64,000 bases of DNA from Wolbachia endosymbiont (group A) of Anomoia purmunda. Lineage in GTDB: Bacteria; Pseudomonadota; Alphaproteobacteria; Rickettsiales; Anaplasmataceae. The number at the start of each line of letters is the position of its first letter. Positions within the stretch are counted from its first letter, which is position 1. Location: contig NZ_OX366362.1 of NCBI RefSeq assembly GCF_947251545.1, forward strand, positions 1,421,791 through 1,485,790, written 5' to 3'. The notes beneath the pieces are model-generated. The model made no database searches. It worked only from the letters and a program-made list of their open reading frames with translations, and had not been told where the DNA came from. Of the stretch, positions 26,960-36,115 are shown one piece after another. A program made the translations under genes and the position numbers.

Positions 26960-28596
26960 TCAAAGATAATCTTAGATCTATTAAAATTTCACCGTGTGAG
27001 AGCTTTCACGAATTACTAGGAAATCCTTTGTATGAAAATAGGTTTATAAAGGTTGGTAAATTTCATGAGCCTGGTCTTGCACCGGTTTATGATCAGACAG
27101 GTGCTTATCATATCAATGTAAGAGGAGAAGCAGTTTATCATCATAGATTTCTAAAAACTTTTGGATTCTACTTCAATAGAGCAGCTGTAGAAGATGATAC
27201 AGGGTGTTACCATATTGATTCATCTGGATGTAGAGTATACAAACAGTCTTATCAATGGATTGGAAATTATCAGGAAGATGCTTGTGTAGTTAGAAGACAT
27301 GATAAATGTTTTCATATTAATTTAAATGGCAACAGGATTTATCAGGAGGAATATGATTATGTTGGAGATTTTAAGGATGGTATCGCTGTAGTCTATAAGG
27401 ATGGTAAAGCTACACATATTAATCATCATGGAAAGTTAGTACATAATAAATGGTATAAAAAACTTAATGTTTTTCATAAAGGGTATTCTATTGCAGAAGA
27501 TCAACATGGTTGGTTTCATATAGATATTAATGGTGATCCTGTTTACCAGCAGAGATTTAAAATGGTAGAAGCATTTTATAATGGGATGGCAAAAGTTGAA
27601 ACTTTTGAAGGTGTGTTAAGACAAATCGATATTACCGGAAATGTAAAGTTTAGTATTTTTGATTTAGGTAAAGAATCTCAAGTGCATAGGATTTCTGCAG
27701 AACTTTCAGCCTTTTGGAAAACTTACCTAACAAGCGTTGCTATTGAACTTGATTTGTTAAATATTTTACCTGCAACTATGCCAGTTTTATCTAAAAAGTT
27801 AAACATTATCGTACCAAATCTGGAAAGGCTGTTAAGGGCGTTGTGGGAAATAGGGTTTATTGATTACGATAAGGACAAGGACTTATGGCAACTATCATCA
27901 AAAGGTAAGTGTTTTAAGGAAATACCATTTTTGCCAAAAGCAGCAACAATGTGGGCAAGAGTTGCCGCTGAAAAGAATTGGTTAAAGATTGCCGATATAC
28001 TAAAACAGAAGTCAATCTCTTCATTTGAATCTTTTAAGGAAAGAGAAGCATCAGAAGATAAGAAAATAGCATTTTACCAAGCATTGCTAGGATATTCTAG
28101 GTTTGATACTAAAGAGTTTAATTCTAGGATTAATATAGATGGTGCTAAGAATATATTGCTATTTGGTGTACACTCTTTATTTCTTGCTTATTCTGATATA
28201 CACAATAAAGGTTCTATAGGACTATATAACGAACATAAAGTACCAAGACAGTTAGTAGAAAATTTAAAAGTCAAACTTATAACTCAGGAAGAACTATCAG
28301 TTACAAATTATGAATTAGGTGTCTTTTGCCGCTTTCTACAGCACTATGATGATGATAAAGTATTGTCTTATTTAAATTTGGTCAAAGGAATATCTCGTAT
28401 TTTATTGATAGAAACTATTTTAGATTACCGCTCTCCAGCTGGAGGCTCTGTAGATATTAATGTAATGGTTGAAACAGGAGGTAAACTAAGAACATTAAGC
28501 GATTGGGAAAAAATACTCAAACAAGTAAAAGGATTCAAAATTTCTTCTGTTGTACCTTTAACAGATTACTTATCAGTCATTGATGTCAGGTGTTAA
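26920..28596 (+). CDS. O-methyltransferase-like protein with N-terminal WG-like repeats
   Basis: This is a 558-residue chimera. Residues about 35-245 hold five or six repeats of about 38 residues with the pattern G.F..G.A.V....G..HI...G..VY...Y, resembling WG beta-repeats. From about 255 to 335 there is a winged-helix dimerisation domain (SAFWKTYLTSVAIELDLLNIL, then LERLLRALWEIGFID). The end (about 380-558) resembles the O-methyltransferase type 2 catalytic domain (RFLQHYDDDKVLSYL, then RILLIETILDYRSPAGG). The glycine-rich AdoMet loop is poorly preserved (ILLFGVHSLFLAYS), so activity is uncertain. It overlaps the 3' end of the GT/radical SAM gene by 40 bases. Confidence 0.7.
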   Translation: MQNMQHEKTFDQLIKDNLRSIKISPCESFHELLGNPLYENRFIKVGKFHEPGLAPVYDQTGAYHINVRGEAVYHHRFLKTFGFYFNRAAVEDDTGCYHIDSSGCRVYKQSYQWIGNYQEDACVVRRHDKCFHINLNGNRIYQEEYDYVGDFKDGIAVVYKDGKATHINHHGKLVHNKWYKKLNVFHKGYSIAEDQHGWFHIDINGDPVYQQRFKMVEAFYNGMAKVETFEGVLRQIDITGNVKFSIFDLGKESQVHRISAELSAFWKTYLTSVAIELDLLNILPATMPVLSKKLNIIVPNLERLLRALWEIGFIDYDKDKDLWQLSSKGKCFKEIPFLPKAATMWARVAAEKNWLKIADILKQKSISSFESFKEREASEDKKIAFYQALLGYSRFDTKEFNSRINIDGAKNILLFGVHSLFLAYSDIHNKGSIGLYNEHKVPRQLVENLKVKLITQEELSVTNYELGVFCRFLQHYDDDKVLSYLNLVKGISRILLIETILDYRSPAGGSVDINVMVETGGKLRTLSDWEKILKQVKGFKISSVVPLTDYLSVIDVRC

Positions 28597-28600
28597 TCAT

Positions 28601-29590
28601 ATGGAAATACTACAAAAAAATGGTTTTTTTATTATCAAAAATCTGGTTCCTTTAGAGCTAATAACTCAGTCTTTAAGTGATATAACAAATAAGATATCAA
28701 AGCTATCCCAAGAACTAAGTGTTTCAACTTCTGACTACTTAAACTGTACCGGCAGATGGGGCACGTCATCTCGAGTAACTAGAATTATCTCTCAAGCATT
28801 AGATAAAATTATTAAAAATTACCTTGAAAAGTCACTTCAGTGTCAGATACTGCAGAAAAAATCAAATGTTATATGTAAAACTGCTGATTTAATAGATGCA
28901 GTTCCCTTCCATCAAGACATCTCCTATAGTTTCAATGATCCTTACCACTTTTCTGTTTGGTTAGCTTTGAATAATGTCAGTGAAACTTCAGGTGCACTGC
29001 AAATTATAGAAAACAGTCATAAATGGGAAATACAGCCTTTAGTTGATTTTTGGTACCCATATTTTTTTGATCAGTACTCAAATAATCGGGAAAATTACAA
29101 AATTAAGTCATTACCTATTTCAGAAGGAGATGCGATAGTTTTTGATTCACGGTTATGGCATGGTAGTGATAAGAATACAGATGCTAAAGATAGATTTGCT
29201 TATGTAACAAGGTGGATTATAAAAGATCAAGATCTTCCCTATGTGCCAAAACCTCAGCCTTCAGTTTTTGGTATACTCAATTGTGGTGAGTTAACAGAAT
29301 CTATACTGAGAAAATGCTTGTCATTATTTGGCTACCAGGAAAGTATAAAAGCAAAAAACATGGAAGAACTTATCAAGAGCTGGTTAGCCTTTATTACAGA
29401 TACAACTACAAATATTTCTGGGATCGACACTGCTGAGGCTAAGCGAGATTTATATAAGCTACTTATTCTGAATCGAGCATCAGCACTACATGATGCTGGA
29501 GACATCTCAGGAAAAATATACAAAAATTTATGGTTTTCACTACTTGTATTTCTCAATAAAAAAGTCAACGTAGTGGAGCTAGCATTGTAA
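28601..29590 (+). CDS. phytanoyl-CoA dioxygenase (PhyH)-family Fe(II)/2-oxoglutarate oxygenase
   Basis: This encodes a 329-residue protein. The metal-binding triad is visible: HQD at residues 104-106 and the distal His187 in WHGSD. An Arg for 2-oxoglutarate lies downstream (FAYVTRW). Between them is NNVSETSGALQIIENSH, characteristic of the PhyH family. Such enzymes hydroxylate small molecules and often act in secondary metabolism. The start at 28601 (MEILQKNGFF) is preferred: AGGTG lies 8 bases upstream and it avoids overlap with the preceding stop at 28596; a TTG at 28580 would add seven residues. It abuts the ABC transporter gene with no gap. Confidence 0.85.
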   Translation: MEILQKNGFFIIKNLVPLELITQSLSDITNKISKLSQELSVSTSDYLNCTGRWGTSSRVTRIISQALDKIIKNYLEKSLQCQILQKKSNVICKTADLIDAVPFHQDISYSFNDPYHFSVWLALNNVSETSGALQIIENSHKWEIQPLVDFWYPYFFDQYSNNRENYKIKSLPISEGDAIVFDSRLWHGSDKNTDAKDRFAYVTRWIIKDQDLPYVPKPQPSVFGILNCGELTESILRKCLSLFGYQESIKAKNMEELIKSWLAFITDTTTNISGIDTAEAKRDLYKLLILNRASALHDAGDISGKIYKNLWFSLLVFLNKKVNVVELAL

Positions 29591-31366
29591 ATGAACAGAA
29601 GTAGAGTTGATAGCTTCAAATGTGTATTGATGTTCATCTTGAATATAGTATCTAAATTCAAGCTTAATGTACTTATAATGTCTTTAGTTGCCCTGGTGGT
29701 AGCTGTTGATTTGTCTTTTAGAAAGTATTTAGTAAAAAATATTCTAGATACAGCTGTAAAATATCAGGAAGGTAATGTAATTGAGAATCTTTTATTACCT
29801 GTAAGCGCTTATCTTGGTATGGCATTACTTATCACTACTGCTTTTAGATTCTATGGCTATTTTGTTGACATTCAAATGTTTACCTTAATGCGTCAAAAGA
29901 TAGCTGATATATCTTTTTGTAGGCTACTCCAACAAGACCATTCCTATTATCAGAAAAATTTATCTGGAAGTTTAGTACATAAGGTCAGTAGCTTAATGGA
30001 TAGTGTGATAGAGTTAATAAGATTGCTTATAGATTGTTTTTTCGGTTACAGTATAGCATTAGTCTTAGCTATTTATACCTTATCATTAGTAAACATAAAG
30101 TTTGCGATTGCTACATTCACTTGGGTAAGCATTTTTATTTTAGTCTCGATTTTCAGCTTTCGTGTACTTACTGAATTAGCTGATAATTACTCCAAACAAA
30201 ATTCACAAGTAATAGCTAGTATAGCAGATAGTATTTTAAATGTTATATCAGTAAGGTTATTTACTCAGCAAGCACATGAGAGACACAAATTTTTTCAAAT
30301 ATGCAAGAAAAGAACTATTGCAGAGAGAAAATTACAATGGGCATACTTTTGGCTTTGGTTTATATATGGCTATTCATTTGATATACTCCAAGCAGTAAAC
30401 TTGTATTTTTTAATTCATGATTATCAATTGAACAAAATCGCAATAGGAGATATTGCTCTTGTACTTGGAATTAATATATCTATTATAGAGTTTCTTAACC
30501 ATCTAACTAGGAATCTTACCCAATTTTCTACTCATTTCGGCAAAGTTTCAGATGCATTGCCAATCTTAACTACCGTACCAGAAATTCAAGATAAGAAAAA
30601 TGCTAAAGAATTAAATTTATTAAGTGGAAAAATAACGTTTAATAATGTTTCTTTTTCTTATGAAGGTCAGGAGTCATTATTTCAAGATTTCTCAGTTACC
30701 ATTAATCCTTGCGAAAAAGTAGGTCTAGTTGGTTATTCTGGAGGTGGTAAATCTACTTTTATAAACTTAATCCTAAGGCTATTTGATGTTAAAAAAGGTA
30801 ATATACAGATTGATAATCAAATAGTATCAGAAGTTACACAGAGTTCTTTGAGGCAACAAATATCTGTAATACCTCAAGACCCATTGTTATTTCATGATAC
30901 TATTTTAGCAAACATCATATATGGTAGACTTCAATCTACTATCGAAGAAATAATGAGAGCTGCAAAGCTGGCTGGTATTCACGATTTCATTATGACTCTA
31001 CCAGATCAATATGGAACTACAGTCGGAGAAAAAGGCATCAAGCTATCTGGAGGAGAAAGACAAAGAATAATAATAGCAAGGGCATTTTTAAAAAACGCTC
31101 CAATACTATTTCTCGATGAACCAACTAGTCAGTTAGATTCTATAACAGAAAAAACAATTCAAATGAGTTTATTTAAACTGATGCAAAATAAAACTACGAT
31201 TATTATAGCACACCGTATTTCTACACTTTTACACATGGACCGAATTCTAGTATTTAACAAAGGAAAAATTGTCCAAGATGGTAAACACGCTGAACTAGTT
31301 TCTAAACACGGTCTTTATAAAGAACTTTGGAATGCTCAAATTGGTTGTTTGAATGGCAAAAAATAA
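29591..31366 (+). CDS. ABC exporter, fused membrane and ATPase domains
   Basis: This encodes a 591-residue half-transporter of the MsbA/multidrug exporter type. Residues about 15-310 carry six transmembrane helices; residues about 345-580 are the ATPase. Walker A is GYSGGGKST, the Q-loop is VIPQDPLLF, the signature is LSGGERQR, Walker B is ILFLDEPTSQLD and the switch His is IIAHRIS. It functions as a homodimer, exporting a lipid, peptide or glycosylated metabolite. Within this cluster it is the likeliest exporter of the product made by the surrounding enzymes, though that is inference from context. Confidence 0.92.
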   Translation: MNRSRVDSFKCVLMFILNIVSKFKLNVLIMSLVALVVAVDLSFRKYLVKNILDTAVKYQEGNVIENLLLPVSAYLGMALLITTAFRFYGYFVDIQMFTLMRQKIADISFCRLLQQDHSYYQKNLSGSLVHKVSSLMDSVIELIRLLIDCFFGYSIALVLAIYTLSLVNIKFAIATFTWVSIFILVSIFSFRVLTELADNYSKQNSQVIASIADSILNVISVRLFTQQAHERHKFFQICKKRTIAERKLQWAYFWLWFIYGYSFDILQAVNLYFLIHDYQLNKIAIGDIALVLGINISIIEFLNHLTRNLTQFSTHFGKVSDALPILTTVPEIQDKKNAKELNLLSGKITFNNVSFSYEGQESLFQDFSVTINPCEKVGLVGYSGGGKSTFINLILRLFDVKKGNIQIDNQIVSEVTQSSLRQQISVIPQDPLLFHDTILANIIYGRLQSTIEEIMRAAKLAGIHDFIMTLPDQYGTTVGEKGIKLSGGERQRIIIARAFLKNAPILFLDEPTSQLDSITEKTIQMSLFKLMQNKTTIIIAHRISTLLHMDRILVFNKGKIVQDGKHAELVSKHGLYKELWNAQIGCLNGKK

Positions 31367-31367
31367 G

Positions 31368-32417
31368 ATGGAAAAAATTATTGATCTGAGAAGTGACACT
31401 ACAACTCTGCAGAGCTCCAACGTTATACATGCAATAAGTAATGCAACTGTTGGAGATTTTGCTTATGGTGAAGACAAAAGCTGTAATGACTTATCAGAAT
31501 ATTGCAAACAATTATTCAAAGTAGAAGAAGCATTATTTGTAACCAGCGGTATGCTTGCAAATAGATTAGCCATTGCCAGTCAAACAAGTCCTGGTGATGA
31601 ACTAATAACTCATTATAATTATCACGTTAATTTTTTCGATAGCGCAGGCAATGCAAAAGTAAATAATATCGTATTTAATTGTATTAGAAATAATAGCGGA
31701 ATCTTAGATGTTGATGAAGTAGAATATGCTATTAATTCTAAGCTGAGGTATAAAATTTTTGCTCAGGTGAGTCTTGTTTCTATAGAAAATAGTATAAATG
31801 GGTTTAATGGTAAAATTTATCCTTTTGAAAAGCAAGTCGAGTTATATCACTTTTTAAAAGCTCACAATGTAAATCTTCATTTAGACGGTGCAAGAATATT
31901 TAATGCTCATATCGAAACAAATATTGCTTTAGCAGATTATGCTAAATATGTGGATACAATGAGCTTTTCTTTTACTAAAGGACTTGGCGCTCCTTTTGGT
32001 TCAATGCTTATGGGTAAAAGAGAGATAATTGAAAGGGCTAAAAAGCTACAGGTTTGGCTAGGTAGTAGTTATCATCAGATAGGGTATTGTGCTAATGCAG
32101 CAAAGTATGTACTACAGAACAATATTTCTAGGCTTAAAGAAGACAATAAACTCGCCAAACTGTTTGCAGACAAGATTAAGGAAATTCCACACATAAAACT
32201 GGTACTACCTTATCCAGAAACTAATATAGTAAGCTTTAGTATAAAAGCACTAAATGTAACTAATGAGGTTTTCTTGAGTAAGTGCCAAGCTTATGGTTTA
32301 TTACTTTTTCCTTGGCTCGAGTCTCATATAAGAGCAGTTACCCATCTTGGCACAAAGGAAACAGACATCATGAAAGCTGCTGAAATTATAAAGGAGGTTG
32401 TGTTAAATTTATTATGA
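31368..32417 (+). CDS. threonine aldolase-family PLP enzyme, copy 1
   Basis: This encodes a 349-residue fold-type I PLP enzyme of the low-specificity L-threonine aldolase family. It begins IIDLRSDTTT, the family's hallmark. The PLP-binding Asp/Arg are in LHLDGARIFNA and the Schiff-base Lys is in SFTKGLGAPFG. It converts beta-hydroxy amino acids to glycine plus an aldehyde, or the reverse. The start at 31368 (MEKIIDLRSDT) is preferred because the family begins close to this motif; ATG at 31353 inside the ABC gene is the alternative. It is followed by a diverged paralog with a 4-base overlap. Confidence 0.88.
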   Translation: MEKIIDLRSDTTTLQSSNVIHAISNATVGDFAYGEDKSCNDLSEYCKQLFKVEEALFVTSGMLANRLAIASQTSPGDELITHYNYHVNFFDSAGNAKVNNIVFNCIRNNSGILDVDEVEYAINSKLRYKIFAQVSLVSIENSINGFNGKIYPFEKQVELYHFLKAHNVNLHLDGARIFNAHIETNIALADYAKYVDTMSFSFTKGLGAPFGSMLMGKREIIERAKKLQVWLGSSYHQIGYCANAAKYVLQNNISRLKEDNKLAKLFADKIKEIPHIKLVLPYPETNIVSFSIKALNVTNEVFLSKCQAYGLLLFPWLESHIRAVTHLGTKETDIMKAAEIIKEVVLNLL

Positions 32418-33457
32418 GAATAAAAATAGATTTCTTTAGCGATTCAAACACTGACCCTTCAGCTAAAATGAGGGAAGCGATGGCTAAAGCAAAAGTTGGA
32501 AACGAAGCTGCATGTGAAGATCCAACTGTGAACGAATTAGTGGCAACCGCATGTAAAATATTAGGTAAACCTGCAGGAATCTTTTTGATTTCAGGAACGA
32601 TGTCCAATGTAATTGCTTATAAAGTACACATTCAAAGACCTGGTGATTACTTGCTGCTTGATGAAACTTCACATCCGCTCATAGTACAATCTGGCTTGAT
32701 CGCAGCCCAGGCACATGCCACTCCTTTGCCCATCAAAGGTACGAGAGGAATATTTACTGGAGAACAAATTGTTGAGTTTATTACTCGTCCTAGCTTAAGA
32801 AATATTCCGAGAGTTGGACTTGTTTCTATCGAACAAACGACTAATTTTGGTGGTGGAGCTGTGTGGCCTTTAGAATATATTCAAGAGATCTCAAGTCTCT
32901 GCAAAGAGAATGACGTATTCACTCATTTAGATGGAGCAAGACTGTTCAACGCTTGTGCTCATACTAAAATATCTCCAAAGGAGTATGCAAGTTATTTTGA
33001 TTCGGTATTCATTGATTTTAGTAAAGGATTAGGTGCTCCAATGGGCGCAATATTGCTTGGAAGTGAAGAGTTTATTGAAAAAGCTTGGTACTATAAGTTT
33101 CAAATTGGCGGAGGTATGCACCAAGCTGGCATTATTTCAGCTGCATGTTTATATGCTTTACATAATAATATAAATTCTTTAGAAGAAGATCATAAAAAAA
33201 TGCAGCACCTTATAGAAGGCCTAGACTCCATAGATCAAGTTATAATTGATATCAACCTATACAAAACTAATATAGCGTATTTCTCATTACGTAATAATTG
33301 TATATCTACTCAAGAATTAATAAACGTACTAGTTACAAATTATGGAATTAGAATGGCTAACATCAAAGGTAAAATCAGAGCTATAACACATAGAGATATA
33401 AGCTATGAAGATATTAATACTACTGTATCTGCTATAAGAAAGATACTAAGTAAGTAA
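32414..33457 (+). CDS. threonine aldolase-family PLP enzyme, copy 2
   Basis: This encodes a 347-residue paralog of the previous gene in the same PLP family. It begins IDFFSDSNTDPSAKMREAM and has THLDGARLFNACAHT and the Lys-containing IDFSKGLGAPMG. The two copies differ across most of their length, so the duplication is not recent or they were acquired separately. The start codon overlaps the stop of copy 1 (ATGA). The pair could form a hetero-oligomer or act on different beta-hydroxy amino acids; the sequence does not decide. Confidence 0.87.
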   Translation: MRIKIDFFSDSNTDPSAKMREAMAKAKVGNEAACEDPTVNELVATACKILGKPAGIFLISGTMSNVIAYKVHIQRPGDYLLLDETSHPLIVQSGLIAAQAHATPLPIKGTRGIFTGEQIVEFITRPSLRNIPRVGLVSIEQTTNFGGGAVWPLEYIQEISSLCKENDVFTHLDGARLFNACAHTKISPKEYASYFDSVFIDFSKGLGAPMGAILLGSEEFIEKAWYYKFQIGGGMHQAGIISAACLYALHNNINSLEEDHKKMQHLIEGLDSIDQVIIDINLYKTNIAYFSLRNNCISTQELINVLVTNYGIRMANIKGKIRAITHRDISYEDINTTVSAIRKILSK

Positions 33458-33540
33458 TTTTCTGCACTAATTGTTTGCAAACTTCTTGTCAAACAATATT
33501 ATACCAATATAGTATTATGGTAGCATCCGCATAGAGCTGT

Positions 33541-34743
33541 TTGGGAATAGGTGTGAACTTTGTCTTCTTTCAATATTTACTATTCTTCTGTGGATATATG
33601 CTGCTTTATTTATCAAGACAAAGTATACCAATTGCTCTACCACTATTAATAGATACTGACCATGTAAAATTAAGCTATTTTTTTGCCTGCTTTTCTTTTT
33701 TTTATGGAGTATCAAAATTTGTTAATGGAATAATCATGGACTCCAAAAATAATCCATTATTTATGTTTGGGCTATGCAATATTGCAACTGGATTATTAAC
33801 CATTGGTATAACTTCATCATATAATAATCTAACTTTATTACTGTTAACATTAATATTATTAGCTTGGACACAAGGGTTAGGTTGGCCAGCTATTACCAAG
33901 TTTATGGTTACAAACTCTAGCATCTCTTCAATTGCATCATCATGGGGAGTTATGAGCGCATCTCAGCAACTTGGTTCTTGTGTTACTTTGATTATGTTAC
34001 CAAGCATAATTAAAATTTATGATGCAAAAAGTGCATTTTTGTACTCTGGTCTCTTATGCTTACTTTTTGGAATTTATATAACATTAAAAGCATATTACAA
34101 AGAAAGTGCCAACTTTACTACCTACTATAAGGTGCAGAAATCTCAGATAGGTATCAAAGTGAAAAGTTCTATATGGTTTCTATGTTGTGCTACTTTTTGT
34201 GCTTATATTATAAAAATGGGAATCTTCTTTTGGTTTCCTATAATTTTAAAGGATAAATTACAAATTTCTCTTGTAAAATCCTCACTAATAACAGGCGTAT
34301 ATGATTTAGGTGGAATCCTTGGAACTCTAATCACAGGAAGAATTAGTGATATGTACTTCTTTCAAAATAGAAGCTTGCTGGCATCACTTTATATGTTGGG
34401 TATAGCACTCACTTTTATTGAAATGAACTTTGGTCAAAATATAATTCTTATGAACCTTGGCGCAATCTTATCAGGATTCTTTATATTTGGAGTGCAAGTA
34501 CTGACAGGTGTTATAGCTGTAGAAATTGCTCCACAAAATAATGTATGTGCAATTGTAAGCTTAACAGGATTATTTGGGTATATTGCAAGTTCAATATTTT
34601 CATGCGTGTTTTTAGGAGTACTTGTTAAGCACTTTGGTAACAGTATTATGTTTTCATTTTTTTCCATTTGCTCTGTTGTTGCACTCGTTTGCTTTTCCAT
34701 ACTATCAAGCAAAGATCTTAAAAAACTAAGTAAAGCGGTGTAA
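33541..34743 (+). CDS. major facilitator superfamily transporter
   Basis: This encodes a protein of about 400 residues with 12 predicted membrane helices. The N-terminal block GYMLLYLSRQSIPIALP and SKFVNGIIMDSKNN recall the organophosphate:phosphate antiporter branch (GlpT/UhpT/UhpC). It may import a phosphorylated precursor from the host or export a product. The start is uncertain: the frame opens with TTG at 33541 and GTG at 33553, with no convincing ribosome-binding site. An 83-base gap separates it from the aldolase genes, and it is convergent with the UDP-glucose dehydrogenase gene. Confidence 0.85.
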   Translation: MGIGVNFVFFQYLLFFCGYMLLYLSRQSIPIALPLLIDTDHVKLSYFFACFSFFYGVSKFVNGIIMDSKNNPLFMFGLCNIATGLLTIGITSSYNNLTLLLLTLILLAWTQGLGWPAITKFMVTNSSISSIASSWGVMSASQQLGSCVTLIMLPSIIKIYDAKSAFLYSGLLCLLFGIYITLKAYYKESANFTTYYKVQKSQIGIKVKSSIWFLCCATFCAYIIKMGIFFWFPIILKDKLQISLVKSSLITGVYDLGGILGTLITGRISDMYFFQNRSLLASLYMLGIALTFIEMNFGQNIILMNLGAILSGFFIFGVQVLTGVIAVEIAPQNNVCAIVSLTGLFGYIASSIFSCVFLGVLVKHFGNSIMFSFFSICSVVALVCFSILSSKDLKKLSKAV

Positions 34744-34760
34744 AAAAAATTTCTCAACAG

Positions 34761-36068
34761 TTAAACTTTGTAGATAGATTTTTTACCCAAAGAATAAACA
34801 TGGTAACCATATCTTAGCAATAGCTCGCTATCTAATAAATTACGGAAATCAAAAATATTAGGTGCAGCCATAATACTCTTTAAACTTGCAAAATCTTGAT
34901 TTTTAAATTCTTTCCACTCCGTTAACAATAACAAGGCTTCCGCGTCCCTTGCAGCCCCTATAGCATTGTCCGCGTACTCTATATCCTTTAGAACTTGCAT
35001 AGCATTATCCATCCCCATTGGGTCATATGCAGTAATTTTAGCCTTGTTATTCACTAACAATTTTGCAATATCTATAGCTGGGCTATTTCTTACATCATCA
35101 GTACCAGACTTAAAAGTTAGCCCCCATATCGCTATTTTTTTATTTTGGATTCCATTCAATACATATTCTACCTTTTTAGCAATGTTTGTTATATGATTAT
35201 AGTTAGATTCCTTAACTGAATTTAAAATTTGTAGCTTGACATTGTGATCTTCAGCAAGCCTTATTAAAGCTGACAAATCTTTAGGAAAACATGATCCTCC
35301 AAATCCTGGACCAGCTTTGAGAAATTCCTTACCTATTCTATGATCCATTCCCATACTGTTAGCTAAAAGGTCAATGTCTGCTCCTAATAGCTCACATAAA
35401 CCTGCCATCTCATTGATAAAAGCAACCTTTGTTGCTAGAAAAGCATTAGAAGCATATTTAATCATTTCAGCAGTAACTGTATCAGTGACTATTAACGGAA
35501 TATTCTTATCTATAAATGATCTATATATAACTTCTAGTTTTGCCCTAGCTAGCTTAGTTTTTACTCCTATTATTATCCTATCTGGGTATAAAAAATCTGA
35601 TACTGCAGAGCCTTGCTTGAGAAACTCTGGATTAACCCCCAAATCAAAGTTATAGCCCTTATTAGATAAATAATTATGTATATTTTCTGCAGTACCAGGA
35701 GGAACAGTTGACTTTACCACTATTAAGCAATCTTGATTAACTCTCTCAGAAACTTCACTTACTGCATTATATACATTCTTTAAATTTGCATTTCCTAGGG
35801 AGTCTGATGGAGTATCTACAGTTACAAATACTACTTCTGTATTGGGATTTATTTGAGAATACGAATCAAAAAATCTTATCCTTTGTGACTTTATATTATT
35901 CTCTAAATAATCTGCTAATCCAGGTTCATATAGAGGAATTTTCCCTGATTTCAAAAGTTCAATCTTCTCAGTATTTATGTCAATGCAATCAACTTTATGG
36001 CCCTGCTCCGATAACATTGTACCAGATACTAAGCCTACATACCCTACTCCTATAATAGTTATGTGCAT
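34761..36068 (-). CDS. ugd: UDP-glucose 6-dehydrogenase
   Basis: This encodes a 435-residue NAD-dependent enzyme making UDP-glucuronate from UDP-glucose. The N-terminal Rossmann motif is IIGVGYVGLVSG. The catalytic Cys lies in GPGFGGSCFPKDLSAL, and the substrate-binding block EFLKQGSAVSDFLYPDR and the hinge KIAIWGLTFKSGTDDVRNSP are intact. UDP-glucuronate would be a donor for the glycosyltransferase at 24632 or a substrate for the epimerase at 23722. It sits downstream of the drug/metabolite transporter gene on the minus strand with a 47-base gap, so these two form a separate transcript convergent with the main cluster. Confidence 0.93.
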   Translation of the reverse strand: MHITIIGVGYVGLVSGTMLSEQGHKVDCIDINTEKIELLKSGKIPLYEPGLADYLENNIKSQRIRFFDSYSQINPNTEVVFVTVDTPSDSLGNANLKNVYNAVSEVSERVNQDCLIVVKSTVPPGTAENIHNYLSNKGYNFDLGVNPEFLKQGSAVSDFLYPDRIIIGVKTKLARAKLEVIYRSFIDKNIPLIVTDTVTAEMIKYASNAFLATKVAFINEMAGLCELLGADIDLLANSMGMDHRIGKEFLKAGPGFGGSCFPKDLSALIRLAEDHNVKLQILNSVKESNYNHITNIAKKVEYVLNGIQNKKIAIWGLTFKSGTDDVRNSPAIDIAKLLVNNKAKITAYDPMGMDNAMQVLKDIEYADNAIGAARDAEALLLLTEWKEFKNQDFASLKSIMAAPNIFDFRNLLDSELLLRYGYHVYSLGKKSIYKV

Positions 36069-36115
36069 TTTATTATCACCTTAAAAATATAGCTTAGCAT
36101 CTAAAATAAATACCA

